DNA from: Gp6-AA40 sp963741135
GTDB lineage: Bacteria; Acidobacteriota; Vicinamibacteria; Vicinamibacterales; UBA2999
Direction: 5' to 3'
Length of the DNA stretch: 64,000 bases
NCBI GenBank assembly: GCA_963741135.1
Contig: CAVUHC010000006.1
Coordinates: 62,001-126,000, forward strand
Part shown: one piece after another, positions 8,791 through 17,564 of the stretch
Layout of the letters: the number at the start of each line of letters is the position of its first letter
Position numbering within the stretch: the stretch's first letter is position 1
Program-made: the position numbers and the translations under genes
Notes under the pieces: model-generated
What the model saw: the letters and a program-made list of their open reading frames with translations, nothing else
Told to the model about the DNA's origin: nothing
Database searches by the model: none

Positions 8791-10242
8791 ATGCCCGCAG
8801 GGCTCTTTTCCTTCGGACCGTTCCAGCTGGATCCGGAACGACGTCGGCTCATTCGCGCCGGTGAGCCGGTGGCGCTTCCCGATCGGCACATTGACATCCT
8901 GCTACTGCTGGCCTCGACCGCAGGTCACATCGTCTCGAAGGACGCGCTGATTGAGGCGGCGTGGAAGGACGTCGCAGTGAGCGACAACAGTCTCGAGCAG
9001 GCCATCTCGAGTCTTCGCAAGACGTTGGGGAGTCAACAGGACGGAACACCTTTCATCGAAACGCTTGTGCGAAGGGGCTATCGCTTTAGCGCCACGGTGG
9101 AACGGCATCACGCGAGGCAGTCCGACGACACGCTCGATGCGCTGCTCGCGCCGTATCGCGCGTTCGTCGAGGGGCGCGCGGCGCTCGAAACGCTCGATCG
9201 CGACGCCGTGTCCCGTGCCCGCCAGGCATTCGAGCAGGCGCTCGTCACGGCGCCGGATCATCCGTCGGCTCACGTTGGAATGGCCAATGCGTGCGTGCTT
9301 GAGTTCGAATCGACGCGCGCCGACGCCGTCTCCGACATCGCGGCATTGGAGAAGGCCGGGCATCATGCGCGTGAAGGATGCCGGCTCGATCCTGCATCCG
9401 GCGAGGCGTGGAGCACGCTTGCCTTTGTGCTGCATCGCGCCGGCGACACGCGCGAGGCCATTGCTGCCGCGCGCAGAGCGGTGACCGTCGAGCCTGACGA
9501 ATGGCGTCATCACCTGCGCCTCGCATCCGTGAGCTGGGGCGAGGAGCGGCTGCACGCCGCACATCGAGTATTGAAGCTCTGTCCGGGTCTCGCGCTTGCG
9601 TACTGGTTTTCGGCCAGCGTGTTCGTGGCCAGGCAGGCATTCGGCGCCGCCGCCGAGCAGTTGCGCGCCGGATGCGCGTCCCAGGATGCGCAACGCAAGG
9701 AGAGCGGCCGCTTCAACGCAGTTGGCCTGCACCTGCTTCACGGCCTGGTCATGGCCGCACAGGGCGCGGAGGAACGCGCGCTCGAGGAGTTCGCCCGCGA
9801 GCTGGCGTTCGAGGACGAAGGCCAGCTGTACGCGCGCGAGTGCTGCGCGAACACGTGGTACGCGTTCGGGGCGATCCGGTTGCGGCAGGACCGTCACGCC
9901 GATGCGGCCGCAGCCTTTCAGGGAGCGCTCAACCGCGTGCCCGGTCATGCGCTTGCGTCGATCGGACTTGCCGCAGCGCTGCGGACATCGTCTGCGACAG
10001 CATCGCGCGGGCGTCCCCCGCACTCGGCGCCGAACATCGTGGACGTCGCGATGATCAAATCCGCGGTCCTTGCTCTCGATGGCAAACACACGGAAGCGGC
10101 AGGGGTCTGCGGTCACGCCCTGGCTCAGGCCGAGCCGGGTCCCGCGGGATGGATGATTCCCGTTGATCCACTTCTGCACGTTACTGCCAATGGCGACGCG
10201 TGGGCCCTGACGCTCGCCGCGCTGCGCGACCGGGCCGCCTGA
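8791..10242 (+). CDS. CadC-like winged-helix regulator with TPR domain
   Basis: Residues 1-105 form an OmpR/CadC-type winged-helix DNA-binding domain (FGPFQLDPERRRLIRAGEPV, VSDNSLEQAISSLRKTL, TLVRRGYRF). Residues 130-480 are helical TPR-like repeats with alanine-rich hairpins. No transmembrane segment or receiver domain is visible, so it is a soluble DNA-binding protein with a protein-interaction tail. A barrel gene follows on the same strand and could be a target. The likely start carries a -10 box seven bases upstream. Confidence 0.85.
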   Translation: MPAGLFSFGPFQLDPERRRLIRAGEPVALPDRHIDILLLLASTAGHIVSKDALIEAAWKDVAVSDNSLEQAISSLRKTLGSQQDGTPFIETLVRRGYRFSATVERHHARQSDDTLDALLAPYRAFVEGRAALETLDRDAVSRARQAFEQALVTAPDHPSAHVGMANACVLEFESTRADAVSDIAALEKAGHHAREGCRLDPASGEAWSTLAFVLHRAGDTREAIAAARRAVTVEPDEWRHHLRLASVSWGEERLHAAHRVLKLCPGLALAYWFSASVFVARQAFGAAAEQLRAGCASQDAQRKESGRFNAVGLHLLHGLVMAAQGAEERALEEFARELAFEDEGQLYARECCANTWYAFGAIRLRQDRHADAAAAFQGALNRVPGHALASIGLAAALRTSSATASRGRPPHSAPNIVDVAMIKSAVLALDGKHTEAAGVCGHALAQAEPGPAGWMIPVDPLLHVTANGDAWALTLAALRDRAA

Positions 10243-10330
10243 ACGTTTCAGACCTTTTCAGCCCAGCCATCAGGACATCCTCGAAGCGCGCATCCATCAT
10301 CGATTCCTCGAAAGAGGGAGGAGATTTCAG

Positions 10331-11278
10331 ATGCGCAAAGTCATACGGCTTACAGGCTGCTGTCTCACACTGATCATGGGCCTTGCTGCGGCCGCCGACG
10401 CGGCTCAGGCAAATGTCTGCATCAACATCGATGAAACGCGCGACACGTTGTCGCCGCAGGACCGCGCAGCGGCGATCCTTCTCGTGACGAGACAGTTCGA
10501 GCGGGCCGGCGAGCCAGTCGCGCAGGGGGAGTGTTCGACGCGCTACACCCTGTCCCACGTGATGCTTGGCAATACGATCACGGTCACGCTGTCGGGACCG
10601 AACACCAATCGCGAGGGCACCGCTCTCGGCCTGGACGATCTGCCTGCGCTCTACAGCCAGATGGTTCGATCGATCGTCACCGGCCGCCCCATGACTGGGA
10701 TGGGTGTCGTGGATCGAACAAATGTCACCGCTGCTCAAACATCAGCGCGGCGGGTCGGATCGGACAGGTTCGGGTACGCGCGCGTGGGATACAGCGGCAT
10801 TTTCTCCGATCGGACGTACGGCGCACCTGCTGTGGGACTTGGATATCGCGCCGAGCTCGATTCATTCGGCATCGATGTGTCGTTTCTCAATTCTCAAATC
10901 AGCTCGTCGAGCGATTACAACTCGTCCGGTGCTTCCGCAGGATCTCTCTTGAAACTCGAGGTGCTGCATTTCACGAATCCCACGGGTAATACGACCAAGT
11001 ATTTTGGCGGAGGAGTGGGGTGGGGTTGGACCAACATCGATTCCGGAGGCCTGAACGGGCGGTACGGGTACGGCAGGGGCCTCGAGGGTGACCTGACCGC
11101 CGGGTACGAAATTGCGCGCGCGACCACAGTGCGCCTGTTTGCTCAGCTCGACGCCGCCCTCCCATTCTACAAAGTGATCTCGAACAGCTATTCGAGGTCG
11201 GGAGTCGTCACCACTAGCCGGTACGCGCCATCTCTTGTTTTCTCGGTCGGCCTGGGGTGGCAGCGCGGTCGGCATTGA
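10331..11278 (+). CDS. Secreted outer-membrane beta-barrel protein
   Basis: A GGGAGGAG ribosome binding site precedes ATG 10331. The 315-residue product has a signal peptide (GLAAAADAAQA). A periplasmic domain (about 30-130) resembles those that read CINIDETRDTLSPQDRAAA. From about 150 there is a barrel-like region with Gly/aromatic strands (GYARVGYSGIF, VGLGYRAELDSFGIDVSF, KYFGGGVGWGWTNI), and the end is VFSVGLGWQRGRH. It follows the winged-helix regulator by 88 bases. Its function is unknown. Confidence 0.65.
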   Translation: MRKVIRLTGCCLTLIMGLAAAADAAQANVCINIDETRDTLSPQDRAAAILLVTRQFERAGEPVAQGECSTRYTLSHVMLGNTITVTLSGPNTNREGTALGLDDLPALYSQMVRSIVTGRPMTGMGVVDRTNVTAAQTSARRVGSDRFGYARVGYSGIFSDRTYGAPAVGLGYRAELDSFGIDVSFLNSQISSSSDYNSSGASAGSLLKLEVLHFTNPTGNTTKYFGGGVGWGWTNIDSGGLNGRYGYGRGLEGDLTAGYEIARATTVRLFAQLDAALPFYKVISNSYSRSGVVTTSRYAPSLVFSVGLGWQRGRH

Positions 11279-11279
11279 T

Positions 11280-11318
11280 TTCGGATCCCGGATCCCGATC
11301 CCGGATCCCTGATCCCCG
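11280..11318. repeat. GATCCC/GGATCC word repeat between convergent genes
   Basis: Iterated GGATCCC words fill most of the 42 bases between the barrel gene and the convergent penicillin acylase gene. The partly self-complementary words could form a hairpin. Confidence 0.7.
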
Positions 11319-11320
11319 AC

Positions 11321-13831
11321 CTACGGCACGAGCGTCAGCGAGTGCTCTGGAGGCCCAGGAAGAAACGGCGTCGCGTCGCCCCTCACCCACGCCTCGTGGG
11401 AGTTCGAGTAGAACGGCGACAGCGGATGGCCGCTCTGGCCGGTCGGCATGTGCATGATGCCGTCGGCCTCATGGCCCGGGGATACGACCATGCGAGCGGA
11501 AGCCCCGAGCGAGCCTGAATGCACCCGCACCGTGTAGAGATCCCCAGGCAGGGGCCGTATCGGCATGTCCAGCCACCGTGCGACAAACGACAGTCCCGCA
11601 GATAGCGGATGCCGGTACGCGGTGACGTTGAGCTCTGACCACGTGCGGTCACGAAGATCACCTGGTCGATCCCGCTTCACCTCCGCGACGACCTCGTCGA
11701 TCGTCGCGAGAATCATCTGGTCCCATGTCGAGTACTGCGGGTCCAGGAGATGCAGAGGTTTCTCTGTCACGAGCTTCCAGATGGGTCCCTCACGGCGCCT
11801 GACCGTCGCATAGTCGAAGGCCGCGTCGGCTTCATAGCACTCCGACAGTTCGAACGCGATAACCCGCTTCGACAGAAGATCCCTGAAGACATGCGTGAAG
11901 CCGTATGCGGCTGAATCAGGCGACGCATGCCCAGTCCATCCGCTATCGACAATGCGGCGGAGCTCGGCGCGATCAGGATGGCCTTCTGTTGCGGTGGGGG
12001 TCAGGGCGTCGAGAAGCAGTTGCCGCCACCGATCGAGAAATTCCGAACGTGTGTCCAGCTGGATCGCCAGCATGTCACGCGGCGAGAAGCGCTCACGCGC
12101 CATCAGCCGCTCGCGGATCTGCCTGGCGCGAGCGCCAACTTCGTAGCTGCCGTCGCCAAGCTTCGCGAGCATCTCGCCGCCGACCACGCGCGCGTTCGCC
12201 GTCCAGAGGCGCCCGCCCGGCGGATCGATGATGCGCGGGTACTCGGATCGATCGAGCCATCCGTGCCAGCCGCGGGAGCCGTCCGCCCATGAAGAGGGAA
12301 GCAGGCCATCAATTCCGGCGCGCCTGGGGATCGCTCCGTATACCGACCAGCCGATGCGCTCGCTCCGGTCGGCGACCACCAGGTTCTGGCCCGGCGTGCC
12401 AAGTCCGTTGGCCCTGTCGAACGCTTCCTCGATGGTCCGCGCGGTTTCGAGCGGGAGCAGTGACCCGGCGAGGCGCTCCGCCGAATGCGCCACCCACGAG
12501 TACGCGCGCAGGCGGCCGCGATGATCGGGGCCCAGCACCGGCCCCCATACTGTCCACGCGACCGTGACGTGTTGATCGGGCTCGCCCGCAATCGAGATCG
12601 TTTCGTCGAAGCGCTGGATATCGCGCCAGCCATCCGGCGTGCGATAGCGGTTCGGATTCGCGGGATCGGTCTCGAGGACGACGAGGTCGCCCCAGTCGGC
12701 CCACGTGTTGGTGAATCCCCACGCGATATGCGTGTTGCTGCCGGTGACGACCGTCGGCACGCCTGGAAGGGTGGTTCCGATGAGACGATGTGGGTCGGAC
12801 GCGTTTTCGGGGTCCGGCCATTCCATCGCGGCGCGGTACCACGTGTTCGGCACCCGGATCATCAGGTGCATGTCATTGGCGACCAGCGCGTGTCCATCGG
12901 GTGTCAACGCGCCTGCGACCGCCCAGTTGTTGCTGCCGAGCGCTTCGCGCTCGGCAAATCCCAAATCCCAAATCCCAAGATCCAAATCCCAACCTCCGAG
13001 GTTCGACACCATCACCCTTTGGCGTTGGGAGTTGGGGGTTGGGAGTTGGACGCCCAGTGGGCGTTCGGGCAACGGAAATGACGTTTTGCCCGTACGTCGT
13101 GCGCGAAGGTTGTACACGTCCGGTCCTGGAATCGGGGGCGTGCTGAATGCTTCGCCAACAACCGGCGTATCCCATTCGGTCCCGCGCGGCGCCAGAAACG
13201 CGAACATCGCCTCCGGCAACACGTCGTGCATCGTACCGAGTGTCGATTCGTACGACCCGTCAGAGTCCTGCAGGGTGATGAACATCGATAGCACGACGAG
13301 GAACGAGTCCTCGGGACCCCATGGTTGCGGTTGTTGGCGTAGCACCATGTATTCGAATGGGCGCGCGCCAAGCGCCGAGAGACCGCTGTTCACACCCGCC
13401 GCGTAGGCCTCGAGAACACGACGCTCGTTCGGGTCCATCAGGACGAGGGCGCGATGCGCCTCTGCGCGGAATCGGTGAACTCGAATCTCGCGATCGAGCG
13501 CGAGGGCGCGGGCGCCGACGAGCGCCGAGAGATCTCCGGCGGCCCGCCGCCTCGACAGGTCCATCTGGAAAAAGCGATCCTGCGCGTGAAGAAAGCCAAG
13601 CGCGCGAGCGACATCCTCGCGCGTGGCGCCGCGAATTGACGGAATGCCCAGTCGATCACGCTTGATCTCGACCGCAGCGGACAGCCCGCGTAGCGGCTGG
13701 CTCCCGTCAAGCAGCGGAAGACTTGCGCGCAGTTCTCCGCGCGCCCACGCCGCCGCCGCGATCCCGGCGACAAGGATGAGGATGAGTATGAGGAGGACCG
13801 CTTTGAGGAGGCGACGCACCCTGGCTGGCAT
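11321..13831 (-). CDS. Penicillin acylase family (Ntn) hydrolase with repeat insertion
   Basis: Taking ATG 13831 gives 836 residues with an N-terminal membrane anchor (LLKAVLLILILILVAGIAAAAW). The alpha-chain motif FLHAQDRFFQMDLSRRRAAGDL is present. The autocatalytic site LGS-NNWAVAG places the N-terminal serine nucleophile near residue 300. The beta chain shows FTNTWADWGDLVV and FDETI blocks. Just before the cleavage site, residues about 260-293 (QLPTPNSQ and WDLDLGIWDLG) are encoded by an iterated CAAATCCCAA/TTGGGAGTTGGG hairpin repeat inserted in frame in the spacer peptide, which is normally excised. The substrate is unknown; such enzymes hydrolyse amides including acyl-homoserine lactones. 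Confidence 0.9.
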   Translation of the reverse strand: MPARVRRLLKAVLLILILILVAGIAAAAWARGELRASLPLLDGSQPLRGLSAAVEIKRDRLGIPSIRGATREDVARALGFLHAQDRFFQMDLSRRRAAGDLSALVGARALALDREIRVHRFRAEAHRALVLMDPNERRVLEAYAAGVNSGLSALGARPFEYMVLRQQPQPWGPEDSFLVVLSMFITLQDSDGSYESTLGTMHDVLPEAMFAFLAPRGTEWDTPVVGEAFSTPPIPGPDVYNLRARRTGKTSFPLPERPLGVQLPTPNSQRQRVMVSNLGGWDLDLGIWDLGFAEREALGSNNWAVAGALTPDGHALVANDMHLMIRVPNTWYRAAMEWPDPENASDPHRLIGTTLPGVPTVVTGSNTHIAWGFTNTWADWGDLVVLETDPANPNRYRTPDGWRDIQRFDETISIAGEPDQHVTVAWTVWGPVLGPDHRGRLRAYSWVAHSAERLAGSLLPLETARTIEEAFDRANGLGTPGQNLVVADRSERIGWSVYGAIPRRAGIDGLLPSSWADGSRGWHGWLDRSEYPRIIDPPGGRLWTANARVVGGEMLAKLGDGSYEVGARARQIRERLMARERFSPRDMLAIQLDTRSEFLDRWRQLLLDALTPTATEGHPDRAELRRIVDSGWTGHASPDSAAYGFTHVFRDLLSKRVIAFELSECYEADAAFDYATVRRREGPIWKLVTEKPLHLLDPQYSTWDQMILATIDEVVAEVKRDRPGDLRDRTWSELNVTAYRHPLSAGLSFVARWLDMPIRPLPGDLYTVRVHSGSLGASARMVVSPGHEADGIMHMPTGQSGHPLSPFYSNSHEAWVRGDATPFLPGPPEHSLTLVP
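12955..13051. repeat. Iterated-word inverted repeat inside the acylase gene
   Basis: One arm is tandem AAATCCCAAATCCCAA words, the other tandem TTGGGAGTTGGGGGTTGG words, which are reverse complements. The hairpin lies within the coding region and keeps the frame open. Confidence 0.8.
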
Positions 13832-13870
13832 GTTATAACGACCGCAAGCCGCGGATAGATTGGCCCATAC

Positions 13871-15067
13871 GTGGCCGCATATCGTTACTGCATGACGACA
13901 CACATCGCCACCAGCCCGGCTGAAGCCGGGCACTCCCCGACACAGTCCCTGAGTCCGGCTGAAGCCGGACGCTACGGGACGACGGGGACGCAATCAGAGG
14001 CCGGGAACGACGGGATGACGGGAACACCATCGGCCGAACGGCTCTGGGATGCGGTGCTGGCGCGCGACGCGCGAAGCGATGGCCGTTTCGTGTATGCCGT
14101 GCGATCGACCGGGGTCTATTGCCGCCCGAGCTGTCCGAGCCGCCGGCCAAATCGTGATTCGGTCCGCTTCTTTCCGGGTCCCGATGCGGCGGAGGTTGCC
14201 GGGTTCCGCGAATGCCGCCGCTGTCATCCGCGCGCGGGTGTGGCGCCTGCGCCTGGTCTCGATAACGTGCGGAAGGCCGCGGCCTACATCGCGTCACACG
14301 CCGACGAGCCAATCACGCTGTCGCGGCTGGCCGGTCACGTGCGGACCAGTCCGTTCCATCTGCAGCGGATCTTTATGCGGATCCTCGGAATCTCTCCACG
14401 CGCTTATCAGGATGCGCTGCGCGCCCAGCGGTTCCGGCACGATCTCAGGAAAGGGAAGCCCCTGACCAGCGCGATCTACGACGCGGGCTACGGTTCAAGC
14501 AGCCGCGTGTACGAGCAGCAACCGACAGGGCGCGGGATGACGCCGGCTGAATACCGGCGCGGCGCAAAGGGCGCAGCAGTCACCTTCACGATTGTCGATT
14601 CCTCCCTCGGTCGCCTGCTCGTGGCGGGCACAGAAAAAGGCCTGTGCTCGGTGAAGCTTGGCGAGCGCGACGATCTGCTCGAGAGCGATCTGCGCGGCGA
14701 GTATCCGTCGGCCGAGATTCGCCGCGAGCGGGGCGCGTTCTCGAAATGGGTGCGCACCCTGGTCGCGCACCTTGACGGGCGGGCGCCGAAGCTCGATCTG
14801 CCCGTGGATGTGCAGGCGACGGCGTTCCAATGGAAGGTCTGGCGTCACCTGCAGTCGATCCCGTACGGCGAGACACGCGCGTACAGCCAGGTTGCCAGGG
14901 ATCTTGGCGTGCCGTCGGCGACTCGCGCCGTCGCCAGGGCCTGTGCGACCAATCGCGTATGCCTCGTCATTCCGTGCCATCGGGTCGTGCAGAAAGGCGG
15001 CGGGCTCGGCGGATATCGATGGGGCATCGAGCGAAAGCGCAAGCTGCTGCAGAAGGAGAAGCAATAA
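13871..15067 (+). CDS. ada: Ada: methylphosphotriester sensor, AraC regulator and O6-methylguanine methyltransferase
   Basis: A 398-residue three-domain Ada. The N-terminal zinc domain has Cys84, Cys88, Cys115 and Cys118 (VYCRPSCPS, RECRRCHP). The first Cys is expected to accept the methyl group from phosphotriesters. An AraC helix-turn-helix domain follows (about 130-230). The methyltransferase active site is IPCHRVV with the acceptor Cys near 369. It repairs alkylated DNA and activates its own regulon. The GTG start at 13871 is preceded by TAGATT nine bases upstream; ATG 13892 is an alternative. Residues 14-50 are encoded by palindromes of GGCTGAAGCC type, an unusual extension. Confidence 0.93.
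   Translation: MAAYRYCMTTHIATSPAEAGHSPTQSLSPAEAGRYGTTGTQSEAGNDGMTGTPSAERLWDAVLARDARSDGRFVYAVRSTGVYCRPSCPSRRPNRDSVRFFPGPDAAEVAGFRECRRCHPRAGVAPAPGLDNVRKAAAYIASHADEPITLSRLAGHVRTSPFHLQRIFMRILGISPRAYQDALRAQRFRHDLRKGKPLTSAIYDAGYGSSSRVYEQQPTGRGMTPAEYRRGAKGAAVTFTIVDSSLGRLLVAGTEKGLCSVKLGERDDLLESDLRGEYPSAEIRRERGAFSKWVRTLVAHLDGRAPKLDLPVDVQATAFQWKVWRHLQSIPYGETRAYSQVARDLGVPSATRAVARACATNRVCLVIPCHRVVQKGGGLGGYRWGIERKRKLLQKEKQ
13915..13968. repeat. Two GGCTGAAGCC palindromes inside the ada N-terminus
   Basis: CCCGGCTGAAGCCGGG and GTCCGGCTGAAGCCGGAC are near-perfect palindromes. They encode SPAEAG twice in the N-terminal extension of Ada. A related palindrome stands upstream of hisI. Confidence 0.75.
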
Positions 15068-15084
15068 CTTACAATCGCACGTCT

Positions 15085-15414
15085 GTGCCGATTGCGTTTC
15101 GAGCCGATCTCGAACCATTTCTCGCGGAATTCATCGAGCATCATCGCGGCCTTCGCATCGGCCGCATGTTTGGCCTGCCTGCCGGTTACGCCGGCCGGAA
15201 GCTGTTTGTGTGCCTGATGGAGGACGGCCTCATCGTCAAACTGCCCGCGCACATCGCAAAAGATGAGGTCCGTAGCGGCAACGCCGCGCTGTTCATTCGC
15301 CAGGGGCGTCCCAGCAAGGCGTGGGTGAAATACAAGCCCCGCACCGCACGCGAGGCGAGCCGCCTTGCGCCCATCCTCGAAGTCGCCGCCCGATACGTGG
15401 TACAAACTGCGTAA
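15085..15414 (+). CDS. TfoX N-terminal domain-like protein
   Basis: Starting at GTG 15085 the product has 109 residues. The block RIGRMFGLPAGYAGRKLFVCLMEDGLIVKLP matches the TfoX-N/YjbR-like pattern (MFGG...GRKLF...GLxLKLP). TACAAT ends nine bases before GTG, suggesting a leaderless message. It lies 17 bases after ada. TfoX-N proteins in many bacteria are of unknown role; a link to competence should not be assumed. Confidence 0.7.
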   Translation: MPIAFRADLEPFLAEFIEHHRGLRIGRMFGLPAGYAGRKLFVCLMEDGLIVKLPAHIAKDEVRSGNAALFIRQGRPSKAWVKYKPRTAREASRLAPILEVAARYVVQTA

Positions 15415-15547
15415 TGCAAAATTCAAAATGCAAGATGCAAACACAACCTGGTGGTGGATAGCGAAGTGAAACGCGCGGCGGCATTCACCGCACAGTGTCC
15501 GCACGTCACAGTTTGACTTTTGCATGTTGCATTTTGAATTCTGAATT
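15415..15547. repeat. Iterated-word inverted repeat (AATGCAAAATTC type)
   Basis: The left arm contains AAAATTCAAAATGCAAGATGC and the right arm TTTTGCATGTTGCATTTTG, reverse complements separated by about 75 bases. The element fills the gap between the TfoX-like gene and the FAD oxidoreductase and ends at the latter's ATG. Confidence 0.8.
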
Positions 15548-15549
15548 TC

Positions 15550-16767
15550 ATGCGCACACGCTACGGCATCTCTCCCTGGATCGATCAGCTTCCGAGTTCG
15601 CGTCGCCCCGACGATTCCCGCCTTCGCGGTGAGCAGACCGCCGACGTGGTGATCATCGGTGGGGGTATCACCGGGTGCGCGACGGCGTACGCGTGCGCGG
15701 TTGCCGGAATCAAGGCGATTGTGCTGGAAGCCGGCCGCGTCGGGCAGGGGACCACCGGGCGCAGCGCCGGGCTGCTATTGCCGGATCCGGGCCCCGCGTT
15801 CCGTGATGTCGAACAGGCGCACGGGGTTCGTGCCGCGCGGACGGCGTTCGAAGCATGGCGGCGAGGGTCACTCGAGGGCGCGGCGCTGCTACGAAGACTG
15901 AACATCAAGTGCGGGCTGGAGCCACTCAACGCCCTCGTCGTTGCGGCGCGGGAGGACGAGAAGACGCTGAGGCGCGAATACGACGCGCGTGCGAAGGCCA
16001 AGCTCGACGCCAGCTGGCTGTTGCCGAAACAGTTGAGCAAGGCCGGATTGCCTGATGCCCCTGGCGCGATCCGCATGCGCGATGCGTTTGCGCTCGATCC
16101 CTACCGTGCGTGTCTCGGACTTGCTGTTGCCGCGGCGTCGCGCGGCGCTGTGATATTCGAGCGCTCGCGCGCCAGAAAGGTGAAGGTGGCGCGGCGCCAC
16201 ATCGACGTGATCGGCGAAGCCGGGACCGTGCGCGCTGGTACCATCATCGTGACGACCGGCACGGCAAGTCTCGAATTCAAGCAGCTCCGTCGCCATTTCA
16301 AGCGGCGCGAGAGCTATCTCGTGCTCACCGAGCCGATACCCGCATCCGTCCGGAAGCAGCTTGTCAGCCGCGATACGACGTTCAGCGACACGAAAACGCC
16401 GCATCATCGTGTGCGGTGGACGCCCGACGATCGGATTCTGGTTGGCGGAGCGGAGCAGGACGAGACGCCCGAGAGAAAACGCGCGGCGGTCCTCGTCCAG
16501 CGAACGGGTCAGCTGATGTACGAGTTGCTGACGATGTTCCCGATAATCTCGGGACTGCGGCCGGAGTACGGCTGGGAGCTCATCTCGGGCGAGACCGCCG
16601 ATGGGCTGATGTACATAGGCCCGCACCGCAACTATCCGCGTCACCTCTTCGCGCTCGGCGGCGGAGGTGATTCCGTAACGGGCGCCTTCCTCGCCGCCCG
16701 TATCCTCGTCCGCGCGCTTCAGGACGCATCCGAGAAAGAGGATGCCGTCTGGGGATTCACGCGGTAG
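15550..16767 (+). CDS. FAD-dependent oxidoreductase (DAO family)
   Basis: A 405-residue amine/amino-acid oxidase-like flavoprotein. Near residue 35 there is a Rossmann FAD motif VVIIGGGITGCATAYACA with an acidic residue at the end of the second strand (VLEAG). The middle region carries a DAO substrate domain, and the C-terminal GGGGDSVTGAFLAARIL contacts FAD. It probably oxidises a secondary or primary amine. The substrate is not evident. ATG 15550 follows the repeat element without a clear ribosome binding site. Confidence 0.85.
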   Translation: MRTRYGISPWIDQLPSSRRPDDSRLRGEQTADVVIIGGGITGCATAYACAVAGIKAIVLEAGRVGQGTTGRSAGLLLPDPGPAFRDVEQAHGVRAARTAFEAWRRGSLEGAALLRRLNIKCGLEPLNALVVAAREDEKTLRREYDARAKAKLDASWLLPKQLSKAGLPDAPGAIRMRDAFALDPYRACLGLAVAAASRGAVIFERSRARKVKVARRHIDVIGEAGTVRAGTIIVTTGTASLEFKQLRRHFKRRESYLVLTEPIPASVRKQLVSRDTTFSDTKTPHHRVRWTPDDRILVGGAEQDETPERKRAAVLVQRTGQLMYELLTMFPIISGLRPEYGWELISGETADGLMYIGPHRNYPRHLFALGGGGDSVTGAFLAARILVRALQDASEKEDAVWGFTR

Positions 16768-16787
16768 GCCGACCTGAAGGTCGGCCT
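16766..16787. repeat. REP-like palindrome AGGCCGACCT-AGGTCGGCCT
   Basis: Perfect 10-base arms separated by two bases, placed right at the end of the FAD oxidoreductase gene. It may serve as a hairpin at the transcript end. The same element recurs at 36163-36184 and 40910-40931. Confidence 0.85.
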
Positions 16788-16803
16788 CTTCGCCAGCCAA
16801 GCT

Positions 16804-16809
16804 TAGAAT
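16804..16809 (+). promoter_or_regulatory. -10-like TAGAAT, predicted leaderless start of bshB1
   Basis: TAGAAT ends eight bases before ATG 16818 with no Shine-Dalgarno in between. Confidence 0.55.
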
Positions 16810-16817
16810 CGTTACAC

Positions 16818-17564
16818 ATGAACGACGTCGGCGAGGTTGACCTACTGGTCTTTGGGCCGCATCCGGATGATCTCGAAATTGGTCTGGGCGGCAGCATCGC
16901 GAAGCACGCGGCGATGGGGCTTCGCGTCGGCCTCTGCGATCTGACGGCGGGAGAGATGGGGAGCAACGGCACGATTGAAGAGCGTCTGGCCGAAGCGGAG
17001 GCGGCGCGCGAGGTGCTCGGCGCCGCGTGGCGGGTCAACCTTCGTTGGCCGGACCGCGGGATCGGTTCGAACGACGATCACGTGCGCCGCGCCGCGGAAC
17101 TCGTTCGTCGCGCGCGGCCGCGGGCCGTCGCGCTCCCGTACTGGTCGGACCGGCATCCGGATCACATCGCCGCGAGCAACGTGCTCACCGATGCGATCTT
17201 CAATAGCGGGCTCCGCCGGTATGGCGCCGAAGGCGAACCGTGGAAACCGGACATGACGTCTTACTACTTCATCAACGAATCCGCTGCACCGTCGTTCGTG
17301 ATTGACGTGACGGACCACTACGATACGAAGCGCCGCGCGCTGGCCTGTCATGCAAGCCAGTTTCGTCCGCCCGCAACTGATGCGGTGCACACGCGTCTGA
17401 CGTCGCCGCGTTTCATGAAGCTGATTGAAAGCCGCGACGCGCAGTTCGGCGCGCTCGCGGGTGTCGACTTCGCGGAAGGGCTCGTCGTCCGCGAGCCGCT
17501 CCTCCGGCCGCACCTGCTGCGCGACTGGTTCCTCGATTCCGGTCGCGACAGGGACCGCGCGTGA
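16818..17564 (+). CDS. bshB1: Bacillithiol biosynthesis deacetylase BshB1
   Basis: A 248-residue LmbE-type zinc deacetylase that removes acetyl from N-acetylglucosaminyl-malate. The zinc motifs FGPHPDDLEIGLGG and YWSDRHPDHIAASN are complete. The DLTAGEMGSNGT and RWPDRGI blocks match the BshB1 subgroup. It overlaps bshA by four bases (GTGA), which supports the bacillithiol assignment over other LmbE enzymes. The -10-like TAGAAT eight bases upstream suggests a leaderless transcript. The third gene, bshC, is not in the window. Confidence 0.92.
   Translation: MNDVGEVDLLVFGPHPDDLEIGLGGSIAKHAAMGLRVGLCDLTAGEMGSNGTIEERLAEAEAAREVLGAAWRVNLRWPDRGIGSNDDHVRRAAELVRRARPRAVALPYWSDRHPDHIAASNVLTDAIFNSGLRRYGAEGEPWKPDMTSYYFINESAAPSFVIDVTDHYDTKRRALACHASQFRPPATDAVHTRLTSPRFMKLIESRDAQFGALAGVDFAEGLVVREPLLRPHLLRDWFLDSGRDRDRA

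Noticed and set aside
8902..10179. Long antisense ORF opposite the winged-helix regulator
   Set aside because: A 425-codon minus frame is open because of GC-rich codon bias; it has no domain and the plus-strand protein is clearly the real gene.
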